Shown: positions 21,371-32,735, counted from the stretch's first letter. The stretch: DNA of 64,000 nt from Loripinus fragilis (GCA_964019695.1 OZ026530.1:44749716-44813715); one strand, 5' to 3'. Notes: generated by a model not told the origin, from the sequence alone. Numbers and translations: made by a program.

Positions 21371-23215
21371 AAGTGGAATGTGCATTAAGTGGCTATTTTG
21401 GCCCCCTATAGAGCCAACAACTGAAAATTGCTTTTCACCAATTTCTGGTTTATTAGAAGAATAACTGAAGTGTAAAATTTCGGAATTTACTAAAATGTAA
21501 CCGTTGCTATGTTAACAAATATAGCCATCAAAATAGGCTTTAAACAGAGAAATTGCCATTTTAGACCAAATTTAAGGCTTTTGGAGACCGATCTTTTAAG
21601 AATTAGATATCACCACAGCTAAATACCAAAACATCCTTTAATTATGTTGTGTGCCGTGGTAATTCTCATCTTTCAAAATATCTTTTTGGTATTAATTTTC
21701 TTGTGCTCTATGTTAATTTCTCTGTCAAACCTCTCCATTTTGCTCCAAAACGGTCAATTTCCTATTTTCAGCCTATTTTGGCAGCCATTTTTGTTACCAT
21801 ACTAACGATAAAAGTCAAAGTAATTTGAGACTTTTACACTTTGTTTATTGTTCTAATAAAATACTAAACTAGTAAGAACAAATTGGAGCAAAACAAATTT
21901 GAGGGCCCCGCCAACGAGTTGGCGGAGCTCTATTGTTTTTGGCTTGTCCGTCTGTCCATCCGTCCGTGCGTCTGTCCGTCTGCTATTGTAGTCACTCTAA
22001 CTTAGTCATTTTAAATCGGATTTCTTCAAAATTTCATATATTGATTGCTTCAATCTAACTCTGGTTCAAGTTCAGATATGGATTTCTTTCGACGATTGAT
22101 AATTAAGATGGCCGACAAAATGGCCACCCCTATCAGTTTACATTCATTCGCTGTTGTGGTCATTCTAACTTAGTCATTTTTAATGGGATTTCTTCCAAAT
22201 TTTATATATAGATTGCTTCCATCAAACCCTGGTACAAGTTCGAGTATAAGCTTTGTTTGACAAACGATAACCAAGATGGCCGACAAAATGGCCGCCGCCT
22301 ATCAGTTTACATCTGTCCGCTGTTGTGGTCACTCTTACTTAGTCATTTTTAATTGGATTTCTTTTAAATGTCAGATATTGTTTGCTTCCATCATGCCCTG
22401 GTTCAAGTTTGAGTATGAGTTTTGTCGGACAAACTATAACCAAGATGGCAGACAAAATGGCCCCTTATCAGTTTGCGTAACTACGCTGTTGTGGTCACTC
22501 TAACTTAGTCATCTTTCTTCGGAATTCTTCCAATTTACATATATGGATAGCTTCCTTCACACTCTGGTTCCGGTTTGAATATGAGTTTTGTCCGACCAAC
22601 GATAGCCAAGATGACTGATAAATGGCCGCCGCCTACCAGTTCGCACTCGTGGACATCCAACCTTAATCATTTATTACCCGATTGCTTCCAAATTACATAT
22701 ATTGATAACTTTTATCAAACTCTCACCCATGCTTGAATATTGGCTTTGTCAGCTAACCAAGATGGCCTCCAAAATGGCCGCAACCTTTCAGTTTGCACTT
22801 GTGGACACTAAATATATAGAAATAAACTTATTCATTTATCACCCGATTTCACAAGTTTCAAATTTCATACTTATTACTTTTATCATACACTGGCCAAACG
22901 TCCATTATGGGTTTGTCCGATGAACGATAACTAAGATGGCGCCAAAAGGGTCGTCTATGATCGTTTTGAATTTGTGGCGACTTTAACTTAGTCATTTAAC
23001 ACTGATTTCTTCCAAATTTTATATATGGACTACTTTCATCAAACTATTGTTCATATCTGAATATGGGTTTTGTCAGATGAACATAATCATGATAATTAAG
23101 GTCTTGCCAAAACTGATATACCCTCTTCACAGTAGACCATTATGCGGGGCCCTTGGTCGGATTCTGACTGTTCTAGTTATATTTTAGCCTCATAGGGGGC
23201 CAAAAAAGCTCCTTA
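21371..23215. mobile_element. Fold-back MITE of unit 3, split by a satellite insertion
   Basis: Left arm from GTGCATTAAGTGG (about 21382), right arm to CTCCTTAATGCACGC (about 23222), as in unit 1. The satellite block at 21900-23178 sits in the right arm, just before ATTTTAGCCTCATAGGGGG. Confidence 0.6.
21900..23178. repeat. ~165-bp satellite-like tandem array, seven units, with inverted ends
   Basis: Anchor CTTAGTCAT (or CTTAATCAT/CTTATTCAT) at 22001, 22169, 22338, 22504, 22662, 22827 and 22987, spacing 158-169 bp. Most units include AAGATGGCC-type sequence followed by AAAATGGCC. The block opens with GAGGGCCCCGCCAACGAG, a hairpin of CCGCCAA/TTGGCGG, then a GTCCGTCTGTCC-rich run. It closes with GCGGGGCCCTTGG, so its ends are inverted. 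Units 1 and 2 lack it. Confidence 0.8.
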
Positions 23216-23973
23216 ATGCACGCAGCTCTTTTGAGGCCCTCTGTTTCTCGTGATTAAACAACAGTTCATGGTGCATCAAAGGACTTGTACGAATTGACAT
23301 GTCAATTATAGTTTGTTTTGTGGGAACATACCATTTCAACGCTCATCTTGAAACATCATTGAGAATAAGGCAACAAATAATATGACAAACTAGTCACATT
23401 CAGTCTGATGTATTTATGCACAGATTAATCTGGATCTCTGTTGCTAGCATATTTTTAACCTCCTGACTTTAATTATTTTCAATATCCAGACATTTAGCAG
23501 TTCGCGTGTTATCACTGAGACTTTAAGTGTGACTTGCTGACAAGCTGACTTGTTTAGCATTAGCTACGATTGCAGGCTTTCAAACCAAACGCAGAACAAA
23601 TATGACTGAGTAAACGGACCTAAATGAATATAAGAATTCTATTGCAAGCTGTATTTTATGTATTTGTATTAACATGTCCATGTCTAACTTGTAACGTTTA
23701 CTTTTTTTAGATTTATGAAGAACATTGAGACACAGCTTTTGCCAATACGCTGCTAGCATTTGATGGTGTTGTCATTCGTATAGACTAAAGGTTTGGCACC
23801 CCTTGGGATTTACCATATCAAGAGATTGTTAAAGCTATACTTATGCAGCTTCGTTTAGGAGAAACGATTTGTTTTCAATTAAATGAAAAAAAATTGACCG
23901 AGAGTATCTATCTGCTGGTTCATGCAGCACCCAATCATTTAATCGAACAAGAACTCCATTTTGTTTCCTCCAG
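23216..23973 (+). promoter_or_regulatory. Conserved 5' flank of ZNF copy D with splice acceptor
   Basis: Same flank as the other copies. The proximal acceptor TTGTTTCCTCCAG ends at 23973, 62 nt before the ATG. A TTTTTTTAG acceptor-like site lies near 23710. Confidence 0.55.
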
Positions 23974-24035
23974 GGTAGAACCTGAAGCTGTATATTTGTT
24001 AAGCTTGAGGTAAATGTATCACTAAACCAATTGAT

Positions 24036-24818
24036 ATGTCGAGCTGTACATCTGTAGACGCATTGGAGAAGCCATATACGTGTGGCCATTGTGGTGACTG
24101 TTTCACTCTGTTAGCTCTTTTGAAGAATCATATGCTTGTTCATACAGAAGAGAAAACATATAACTTTGATTCTTGTTTTAAAGAGCATACGTCTGTCAAT
24201 ACAGGGGATAGGCGATACAAATGTGACACGTGTGAAAAATGTTTCACTCATTCATCAGACTTGACAAAACACAAGCATATTCATTCAGGAGAAAAGCCAT
24301 ATAAATGTGACATTTGTGGTAAATGTTATAATCATCTAACTTCATTGAAGACACACAAGCAGCGTATTCATTCAGGAGAAAAGCCATTTACTTGTGACAC
24401 TTGTGGTAAATGTTTTACTCAGCCATCTACATTGAAGACACACAAGCGTATTCATTCAGGAGAAACACCATTTAGCTGTGACATTTGTGGTAAATGTTAT
24501 AATCATCAATCTACATTGAAGACACACAAGCGTATTCATTCAGGAGAAAAGCCATTTAGTTGTGACATTTGTTGTGCATGTTTTACTCATCAATCTACAT
24601 TGAAGACACACATGCGTATTCATACAGTCAAAAAACTCTATAGTTGTGAAATTTGTGATAAATGTTTTACTACATCACATTCATTGAAGACACACACCCT
24701 TTCTCATACAGGAGAAAAGCCCTTTAGTTGTGACATTTGTGGTAAATGTTTTTATCAATCATCTAACTTGAAGGGACATAAGCTGCTTCACTCATTAAAT
24801 AAGCCAAATAAACTGTAA
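24036..24818 (+). CDS. C2H2 zinc-finger protein, copy D (260 aa, intact)
   Basis: Likely nuclear DNA-binding protein of the Krueppel-like C2H2 class. Domain order: N-terminal finger with Cys 16/19 and His 32/36; one 19-residue mini-finger unit (residues 36-54); then seven fingers from residue 61 to about 250, linked mainly by HSGEKP[YF]. Finger 3 has an extra residue between its histidines (H-x4-H), and finger 6 has CDICCACF in place of CDICGKCF. Helix positions -1/2/3/6 of fingers 2-8: H-S-D-K, H-T-S-T, Q-S-T-T, H-S-T-T, H-S-T-T, T-H-S-T, Q-S-N-G. The finger set differs clearly from E. The start is the family ATG, preceded in frame by a stop. TAA at 24816-24818 overlaps the 3' signal region. 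No effector domain is visible; one could be supplied by an upstream exon. With E, one of two undamaged copies in the window. Confidence 0.88.
   Translation: MSSCTSVDALEKPYTCGHCGDCFTLLALLKNHMLVHTEEKTYNFDSCFKEHTSVNTGDRRYKCDTCEKCFTHSSDLTKHKHIHSGEKPYKCDICGKCYNHLTSLKTHKQRIHSGEKPFTCDTCGKCFTQPSTLKTHKRIHSGETPFSCDICGKCYNHQSTLKTHKRIHSGEKPFSCDICCACFTHQSTLKTHMRIHTVKKLYSCEICDKCFTTSHSLKTHTLSHTGEKPFSCDICGKCFYQSSNLKGHKLLHSLNKPNKL
24807..24812 (+). terminator. AATAAA polyadenylation signal overlapping the end of copy D
   Basis: AATAAA lies within the last codons of copy D (…CCAAATAAACTGTAA). An equivalent AATAAA is at 59429 in copy F. Further AATAAA at 24944 in the hairpin right arm could also serve. Confidence 0.4.
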
Positions 24819-24900
24819 CATGTTGGATAAGCCTAACACTCTGTCATCTGACTTGAAGGGACATAAGCTGCTTGACTCATAACGCAATCAGATAACGTAA

Positions 24901-24970
24901 CGTTTATCTCAAATGTTACAGTTTATTTGGCTTATTTAAGACAAATAAACTGTAACTTTTGAGATAAACG
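24901..24970. repeat. 29-bp inverted repeat made from the gene's own 3' end
   Basis: Arms 24901-24929 and 24942-24970 are reverse complements with one mismatch, with a 12-nt loop GCTTATTTAAGA. The arms hold CAAATAAACTGTAAC and GAGATAAACG, the sequence that follows the stop of copies D and F. The left arm is thus an inverted duplicate of the D/F 3' end, followed by the direct copy. The transcript could fold into a strong stem-loop. Confidence 0.85.
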
Positions 24971-25070
24971 TAACACTCAGTTATATCAGACTTGAAGACA
25001 CCTAAAGAGTTGGAAAGCCGTATATATGTGCCGCCTGTGGTAAAGATTTCGGTGGATAAAGAATATAAGT

Positions 25071-25394
25071 GTGGAATTTGTGTTAAATGTAAAAAAAAAT
25101 CGTTTATTAAATCATCAAGCTTCAAAACAGCAGGCTGTGCTGCTTATTGTTTATTATTTTCTAAACCCTGAAGAGAAAGAAGCTTTTAAGCCACTTGGAG
25201 GTGCACCAATCGTTCATGTTTTACTAAGTTATTGTATTTTTATGATACCTATGTTTATGATATCTATGTACAGACTCTTCTCAAGCTTATTTTTTGCGTA
25301 TGTGATAAGTATCATTTATATCTTGCAGCTTGGGGGAGTGAACTGCCATTGTTTAATTGTTCAAAATCGCTATCAAAATATTGGAAATGTATGA
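25071..25394 (+). CDS. Hypothetical hydrophobic ORF downstream of copy D (107 codons)
   Basis: The first ~35 codons overlap decayed finger sequence (a CxxC and a CGICVKC-like remnant in neighbouring frames). The rest reads QQAVLLIVYY, PEEKEAFKP and IVHVLLSY, then a long hydrophobic stretch and GGVNCHCLIVQN. The same frame is open at 59488-59877 after copy F, with many replacements and one in-frame 15-nt length difference. It may be part of the gene's 3' untranslated region. I do not recognise a family; a coding role is uncertain. Confidence 0.25.
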   Translation: MEFVLNVKKNRLLNHQASKQQAVLLIVYYFLNPEEKEAFKPLGGAPIVHVLLSYCIFMIPMFMISMYRLFSSLFFAYVISIIYILQLGGVNCHCLIVQNRYQNIGNV

Positions 25395-26270
25395 GGATGC
25401 TTATAGTAGCAAAGACAAAGATAAAGATCTGAAAATACATTGGATGCTAGGAGAAACAAGCACAGTTTTCCACAAAAACTAAATAATTTACAGTTGATAT
25501 AACAAGTGTAGATATCGGTAATTGCTGTTAGTGGTCGTTAATCTAGGTGTAAATTAGAATGATCCTCTGGCAAAAATGTGGTGGCCAATTTGTTCAAAAA
25601 TACCATACTTTCATACATATAGCAAACATATATCACTATACCGAAGTTCACACCATTTTGCCAGTGTTTTCAATGGTGGAAGGTGAATATTCTTTTCTGT
25701 ATATATTTCTGTTGAACTTTACCCAATAGGCAAACGCGGAATACTGCTACTTACATTGACTATGTGTACAGTGTATTGTGCTTTTGGGGTCATTTCATTT
25801 CATGAATATCTTGTCTTATATTATAAAGTGTAGAGTTGGAAAAATTTTGATTTGCATTTGTTTGCCAAATATATTATCCCATGGCCTTGTGTGAAGTAGG
25901 AATGATGACTGCTTAAAGAGATTAGATGAACGTTTCTGGGATTCAGAGAAAATTCAGCAACAAATTTCATATGCTTAGTTACCAAGTAAATACATACGAA
26001 TCAAAAATACATTAACTTCGGAAATTTTTGGGAGAGTTTATTTTTTTGCCAAACATCGCTGATGCTGAATTTCGCAAAAATAAAACCTCATGAAATGGCC
26101 AAAACTCTTTTGCCTTTGCTATGTAAATCATGCCAAAGTATATGTCTGTCTACGATATTCCAGAAAATTTACTTTTGATCAGAATTTTATGAAACTTGGT
26201 CACATTGTTTACTACCATGATGTCTTCTTCAAGGTCGATAATGGTCCCATTTCACACCATGCTTTCAGTA
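25395..26270. repeat. D/F-type 3' module, unit 3
   Basis: Matches 59880-60390 plus 62730-63090 in unit 5 (split there by an insertion), and in part 42895-43260 in unit 4. Includes GATGAACGTTTCTGGGATTC and a short open stretch 26090-26344 that is not maintained as a clear gene elsewhere. Confidence 0.55.
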
Positions 26271-26600
26271 GTTATGACCCTTTGTTTATGAAAATTCACC
26301 TGCTTAAAATCGCACGGCGAAATGATCGTATTGGTGTGAAATAGGTTTTCAATTTGCCTTTCTAGATAAGATATATCTTTAAATACCATTTTCTCCTGAA
26401 CCACAGGTCCAAAATCACAATAATTTTACAGAAATGGCTCACATGTTGCCCTCTACTACAACTGATCAGATGGTTCTTCTTTGCTGAACAACATGCTACC
26501 AGAGCTAAAAATAGACATATTTTTATATCCTATCTCCTTAGCTACATCATCTATTTATGTGCTAGGACCCAGGTGAGCGACCCTGGGCCCTCTTGTTTAT
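26271..26600. repeat. GTGAGCGAC module, unit 3
   Basis: Second full copy of the module at 4480-4810, ending CCCAGGTGAGCGACCCTGGG. Non-coding. Confidence 0.6.
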
Positions 26601-26734
26601 GAATTATACTCTTATGCATATTTAATTAGGCAGGCCACTAAATGTCTCAGTTTTTGTATTTGCAAGTGAAAAAAGGTTATTCTGAATGGTGGTTTTATTG
26701 TAACAACAATTTGATAAAAAATTGATTAACAAGG

Positions 26735-27330
26735 TTTTCAGATTGGCCCTACTTTTTCTTGAAAATGCTCTACTTTTCACTCTAAATTTAAATGTCATTT
26801 ACGCGATAAAATACAGGATATTTTCTAGCTTGCTCAAATTTGAGAAATTAACTATTATTTTTTTCAGGGAGCAGACAGCTAAAAAACTAAATCATTCTTT
26901 CTAATTTTAAGCGCAGAAATCACACTGTTTTGCTAGTATTATTATGCATAAATATTGAGTATGATCTTTTTCTTTTATTTTTTTCGAACAACTTATTGTA
27001 TATAAATAAGTTTATACTAGGAAAAGTCCAACCATCGCTACTATTTTACAAAGATAATCCCTGCGTCATCAATACTATTTACAAATTTTTATCAGTATTT
27101 TTTGGTTGGAGAACACTTTAAAGCCTCATTAATGATCTTTCTGTACAAAAAAAAGGAGCTCTTCCTTCACTACTTTTTTACATTCGAAATCACTAGTTTT
27201 ATTTTGAAAACTTTGATCTCTACTCTTTCCCTACTATTTGTAAGCCTGTTTATTTGCAGGTCAGTACTCATGAAGGCACATTTCGCCATAACTTAAAGAT
27301 TGTTGACTGGAACGTAAAGAACCAACAAAA
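26735..27330. repeat. CTACTTTTT module, unit 3
   Basis: Same phrases and order as 4930-5545, ending CTTAAAGATTGTTGACTGG near 27310. Open stretches at 26722-27296 are by-products of AT-rich sequence. Confidence 0.65.
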
Positions 27331-27914
27331 ACAAAAGAGTTTGATATATAAAGGATTCCTAATGTTTTAATGGTGGTCAAAACTTGTCAAGATTAAGAAT
27401 TGAAACTCAGAGATACACAGGTCAATAAATGAATAAAAGTACCATAGAACCATACTTATGACATACAGGATTATGAAGATGAAATGTTGCATTTTGACAA
27501 TATGTTCAAATGGGGGGTGGGTCAGGTTATATTTCTTGCTGTTTCTAGGGTGGAGGTTATTGTATTTAAATTTTGTTAGGAGGGAGGCATCCAAACTTTG
27601 GATAATGGATGGACATCTTTGCCGCCCCAGCCCCTGACACTCAAATAATGAGAGGTTCCTTATTTACTACACTGCTCAAAATATTTAAAGGAACACTGCG
27701 TATTTTGCCATTGATCACAATACAAATGCACACATAGTCTGGCTCATAGTGAGAGTTGGATTAATAAGGCAAAAACATGTTTGCCCCTGATTAGTTTGGT
27801 TACCTATCAAGGATGATGCTTGTTTATAAAAATGAAGTAGTCTCTTTCCAGAAATCTCCATTGAAAGCTTTTTGTTAAAAATACACCCTTTTTCAAAGCC
27901 AAATTTTAACATTT
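27331..27914. repeat. Shared spacer and possible transposon end, unit 3
   Basis: 27331-27665 matches the spacer at 5546. At 27672 begins TGCTCAAAATATTTAAAGG, then AACACTGC, which resembles the terminus of a widespread Tc1-type transposon known to me from fish and invertebrates. No partner end was found, so this is only a possible remnant. Confidence 0.35.
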
Positions 27915-28573
27915 TCGCTGCCAAGCACCTCAAAAAACCAATACCTCAGTGCCAAGCATGTTTCAAGGACTCTTGAATATTGAGAGTATATGGGTTCAAC
28001 ACAGAGTATCTCCAGAACCATTCAGCCTATCGCTGTGAAACTTTCACTGGATGTTGATATTATATTAAACTACTGTTTGAACAAATAAAATAGATAGTCA
28101 CGTGACCTTTGGCGATCATTTTGGAAGCCATATTGAAAATATGAAAACAACCCATAAACAATTATTTTATGCAAAAAATAGATAAACATCCGTCTACATC
28201 TTGTGTCAAACATCAGGATCTATTCTGATATATTGTTTTTTCAGAAATAAATCAAAGTATAGCAGTTGAAGGGCTTAATGCGTCCTATATGTCATCCCCA
28301 CGGACATGTTTTCGATATATTTTTAATTTCCGTGAAATCTAATGACATTACAAACATGTTTGTAAAATCAATTCTTGTACAGAAAATTGCGTATACCTCC
28401 ATATATGATATTATTATGTCCCATGAACATTTTGAAATACAGAACAAAGAGTTGCGTCTCTTATAACCGTTTAAAATAGACAGCTATCAACTGTGCCTTT
28501 AAATTTCGACTGTAGTCGCGTTTGGCAGTGAACGGTAAATTCGAGTACAGTAGCGTTTGGCAGTGAATGTGTT
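27915..28573. mobile_element. M1 element, about 660 bp, full-looking copy
   Basis: The left end has two tandem motifs, CGCTGCCAAGCAC and CAGTGCCAAGCAT, about 32 bp apart. The right end has two copies of GTTTGGCAGTGAA about 35 bp apart, i.e. the same motif inverted. The right end also holds CGACTGTAGTCG and its near reverse complement (28507-28520, 28542-28555), able to form a hairpin. Copies: 30022-30093 (left end only), 32736-33083 (right half), 50719-51365. No coding sequence seen; a short plus-strand ORF at 28266-28466 is not conserved. Class unassigned. Confidence 0.6.
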
Positions 28574-28737
28574 AATTAAGATGAATTTTTCAATCAAGCA
28601 TCACAACAGCATCATTTCTGTACAGTCAACAGACTTTTAATGTTGCAGAAACCATTAGGTTGTGATATTAATAAATTCGGAAGATTCTACAGAGTTCCCG
28701 AAAAAATCGTCATTTTCAGGAAAATTAATAATTACAA

Positions 28738-29850
28738 AGTAAGTAAGGGTGCAAAGATCAGGAGTCGATACAATCAAGTACCACACCTGACCCAGGATAC
28801 CAATGGGAAAGTAACAAATTCACAGTTAGAAACCATAAACGAGAGCCAAGAGCTAAGCCCTTTCCCAGCAGGTGACCACAAAGCACATTTAAACAGACGC
28901 AAACAAAGACATAGCAAACATAAGACAGAACAAAAACATAGAAGATCCACAAAAGAAGTACCGCCTAGGAATGGTCAGTAAAATATTTTACTGGAGGGCT
29001 TAAACCGGTTTAACGGCGCGCCAACCTCACCCTTAATTCAGATGTGGATCAAGATACATAGAATTTGGTTTGCATGAACGACCCCTAATTTATCAATGCA
29101 TCATCTTCTAAAACATATAAATCAAGATATAACAAGGAGATAAAGCAAAGATAAGGACTCAACAGTAAATAAAACTGAATACCAGAGCAAAAGAAATCCA
29201 ACAGGTAAACCCGGTGGGCCCGTCAAACAGCCAAAGCATCGGGCCCCTACCATCTCATCAATAGATAAGTCTTTAAGTCGGAACCACCATAGAGTCTGAA
29301 GTCCGACCCACAGTCGTGCCATTAAAGAGGAAAGCAAAGTTGCCAACCGTGATTGGGTTGACCACCAAGAATGCAGTCTGTTGCAATACATTAATGTTAT
29401 AGCCAATCTTTTTATAATGGGAAAGTATTTTAATGAACTGCGCTGAAAAATTATTAGAGCCAACAATCTTCTTCAATTTATACACCAAGTCACCATAGAA
29501 ATCAGGTTCCAAAAGTCATTGGCGCAAAAGAGATTTAAGTCCAACTTGGAATTTAGAAATCAAATCATAGTATCGTCTATACATTTTGAAAATGTTTTGC
29601 GAAGTTTATGATACTGATAGCCTTGTTTATAAAGTTTCTGAGTTAACAATTAATTGCGAGTGTTGAAGTCAGCAACAATGCTAGATGCTCTAGCAAAACG
29701 AATGAGTTGAGAAATATAGACTCTATAGGATGTAGAACGAGGAACATCACCATCTAAAAATGGGAAATTGACAATTTCAAAGTCAAAGTCGTCCCGTTTA
29801 TCATAAATTTTGGTAGAAACAATATCATTACAAACCTTGAGCCATGAACT
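28738..29850 (-). mobile_element. 5'-truncated LINE, second copy
   Basis: Shares the 3' end with the copy in ZNF B (CTTACTTAC on the minus strand) and extends further toward the 5' side. Minus-strand frames give the post-reverse-transcriptase region in pieces: IYDKRDDFDF..IVNFPFLDGD (about 29810-29770) and LIRFARASS, then a stop. FYGDLVYKLKKIVG..ACLV/AFLVVNPITVG follows (29512-29273). Frame breaks show it is dead. The exact 5' limit is unclear (29830-29940). Confidence 0.75.
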
Positions 29851-30021
29851 TAAGCAGCGATTGTTTTTTATCCCAAACTTTGACTATCTTAGAAAAAATG
29901 ACAAAAGAAACTGCAAGGGTTTCTGCCGTATTTTCTAGTGAAACTCATTTCTTGTCTATTGGACAGGGGCTAACATTATCACCAATGGAAAATTATCAGG
30001 TGTTCCTATAGCACTTTCGCT

Positions 30022-30093
30022 GCCAAGCACCTCGACAAACCAATACCTCAGTGCCAAGCATGTTTCAAGGACTCCAGAATATTGAGGGTATAT
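30022..30093. mobile_element. M1 element, left-end fragment
   Basis: CGCTGCCAAGCACC, then AATACCTCAGTGCCAAGCAT, then TATATGGGTTCA, as at 27915. Sequence breaks off at about 30094; the right half of an M1 copy resumes at 32736. One M1 copy may thus have been split by the 2.6 kb between. Confidence 0.65.
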
Positions 30094-32735
30094 GGGTTCA
30101 TTAATATTATGTTTAAGCATTAGCGGTCATTTGTGATATTGAGCCGACACATGATATTTCCAACAATGTGATAGGTGCAACCAGCAAAGCCTCAGATCAA
30201 CCTGAGCTTGAACGTACTATGAATGTAAAGCTACTGACCGAACAGCATTTAGAAAATTTAAGCTCAACCCATTTAAGCCGAATGGTTATCAATTGGAAAA
30301 GTCCATTTTTGTTTCAATAGATGTTGGGTGGTATTTTTTATTTTATTCAAATTTTAATAGAACATTCTGCAAGCAAACAGTGGAGACCCTGATCAGACGC
30401 CGCGTTCTGTGGCGTCTGGTCTTGATCTGCATTGTATGTCTACATCCAACAAAAAAGACGCTAGGCCTTTATGGGTCAAAAGAAGAAAGCTGCGCAGACT
30501 CGTCTGAGTGTACACTTGTCAAATTGCCACCTTGTTGGACACCACATGTCATTGGTCAATTTCACTAATTGGTATGAATATAATTCGTCTGCATGACAAT
30601 CAATCTGAGATGTGTTTTTGTTTGAAACTTTTAAATGGCACGCTTTGCTCATTCGATAATAAGATTACTGGGTTAATATATGTCATTTCATATAGACAGC
30701 ATGACAACGGTTAAAACTATTGCCATTGCCTTTTCAAACAGTTTGGACCTGGTCAGACTCGGCAGAGTGTGTGGCTTGCCCTTGGTCTAAAGTATTGAAT
30801 ATGTGTCAAGTAACGAGAAAACTTGATTCTGTTCCATGCGAGTGTCAGATAGTGATAACCAAACAGTTTGGAGATTGATCAGGCTCGACAAAAGCCGAGC
30901 TTTATCTAGATCTAAACTATTTAAAGACATATGCGGCTATTTCCAATGCGCACCTTTCCCGCGTCTGGAAACGGGTAAAGTTGTCTGGGTCCTGTATTTC
31001 GACCATTAACGGATTCGGATCAACATAGCTTTCTGATATTCTTATGTCATATTGGTGTTCCAACATTTTCTTCGCAAATTAAAGTAATTAAAGTGTGTCC
31101 AAAATATCTATTGACATCTTATTAGAACTGATCGTCTCAGCACTAAAGACAGATAAATATAGCTTAGTCGAAATCAACGACGTTCACAATTATCCTGGTT
31201 ACGAATACGATAGTGGCCGAGTCTCTACTATTTGTAGGGTTATTTTGAGCGGCGCACGACCTGACCTCGTGGCCTAGTGGTTAGCGTGTCTGGCTACGAA
31301 GCCAGAGGACCACGATCGATTCCCTGGTGCGCACATATCTTCAGTGTGTTTATTCTTTCTTTTTTAACATTTTAATGCTAAAATGCTTCATATACTAGTA
31401 AAATGGCATCATTAAAACGACCGAAATGGTCATTCCTGAACTTTTTATATTGAATTACGTATGAAACCTGTGGGGGTGGGGTTAAATTTGGCCCTCTTGA
31501 AGAGAATTAGTTCGGTGACCCCAGATTTTTATTTTTTTTTCTGAAAGGTATTATAATAGTCTATGAATTAAAAATATTTTTTTAAGATTTTCAATATCAG
31601 ATTTTATAACACATGATTTATTCCAAAAAACAAATTCCAATTTTCGACGAATTGCCAAAATATATCATGCAGTATTTTGTCTCAGCATGGGATAACAAAT
31701 AAACTTGCATATTTTCTAAAAGGTTTGAGATTATGAGCAGTAATTTAAGTTAAAAGAAAGAAGCTGGCAGAAGATTACAACCGTTTTAGCTCGATATTTA
31801 GGACTAGTGTTATTATTTTATATTTTTAGAAAATTGGTCAAATGCTGAAAACTTCAATATGAGATTCTGAAAAATTAAGCACGGTGACATATCCTTTTTA
31901 TTTGATAAATGGATAGCCCATGCATAAAACCAACTGTATGCAAAGTATTGAAAATATTTCAATATGGGAAGTATTTAGTAGCATATGTCCTTAATAAGAA
32001 AATACATGTCAAATAAATGGGCCCAGTCGCGAGAAAACCTGATTTGTTTGCATATGAATGCCATATTGTGATAACTTTTTCCATCAAATTTGGACCCTGA
32101 TTAAAGCTTGACAAAATGCGGGGTCTGATCTTGATCCAAACTGTTCAATAATTCGGGATCTGCTACAGCACCCAATTATGAAAAAAACTCATCTGAACGC
32201 TCAGTCCAAGTTGGGACAAACTCCGATTTTGCTGCATGCGCAATAAAAAGAAGCAGATCGGCCTGCACATCAGTACAGTCGTGACGTGCACCATCTGACC
32301 AGTGACCTATATACGTCACTGATCTGGTTTAAGTCTGCACAGCTTGCAGAATTCAGATTTTATTAATTTAAGTGCTTTGTTCAAAGAGGCGCAAAGTACG
32401 GTTTTCTTTTTGCCTTAGATTTCCTTAATTTTATTATTTCGGCTTTTCCAAATTTTGAATTAAAAATTCTTCGGAATTGGTCGATCTGTAGCTATAATGT
32501 TGAAAAAATGTACAAAAATTCATCCTCGATAAGAACACAGAGCAAATCGCTTAAGGCCATAGAGTCTTATCAGCTTTTTTCACACCTCAACACAGATGAA
32601 CGACTCCCGCTGTGTCATGAAGAGATGACCACATCGTAAAACTACGGATTTTATCCCGAAGACTCCGCTAGTCCCATTGCTGATGAAGCCATCGATTTCG
32701 CTTCATTGGACAGGAACCATTGTTGGCTATGCTGA
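30094..32735. repeat. Accessory block with four dispersed palindromic motifs
   Basis: Single-copy in this window. It carries imperfect palindromes of one type, centred on GATC..AG and GTTTGGA: near 30385-30440 (arms CAGACGCC/GGCGTCTG), 30738-30790, 30868-30920 (GGCTCG/CGAGC) and 32086-32150. A tRNA-like sequence lies at 31263. Short open frames (30293-30568, 31095-31277, 30508-30714) show no recognisable domain. The block sits inside a split M1 element. Confidence 0.45.
31263..31336 (+). tRNA. tRNA-like relic (Arg-ACG-like), probably not functional
   Basis: A-box-like TGGCCTAGTGG at 31270, anticodon-arm-like TCTGGCTACGAAGCCAGA with ACG, and B-box-like GATCGATTC. The T-stem has one mismatch, the anticodon loop seems one base long, and GACCTCG at the 5' end finds no complementary 3' acceptor strand. 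Hence a tRNA pseudogene or a SINE head rather than a working tRNA. Confidence 0.45.

Noticed and set aside
31263..31336. A working tRNA-Arg gene
   Set aside because: No complementary acceptor stem, T-stem mismatch and irregular anticodon loop.
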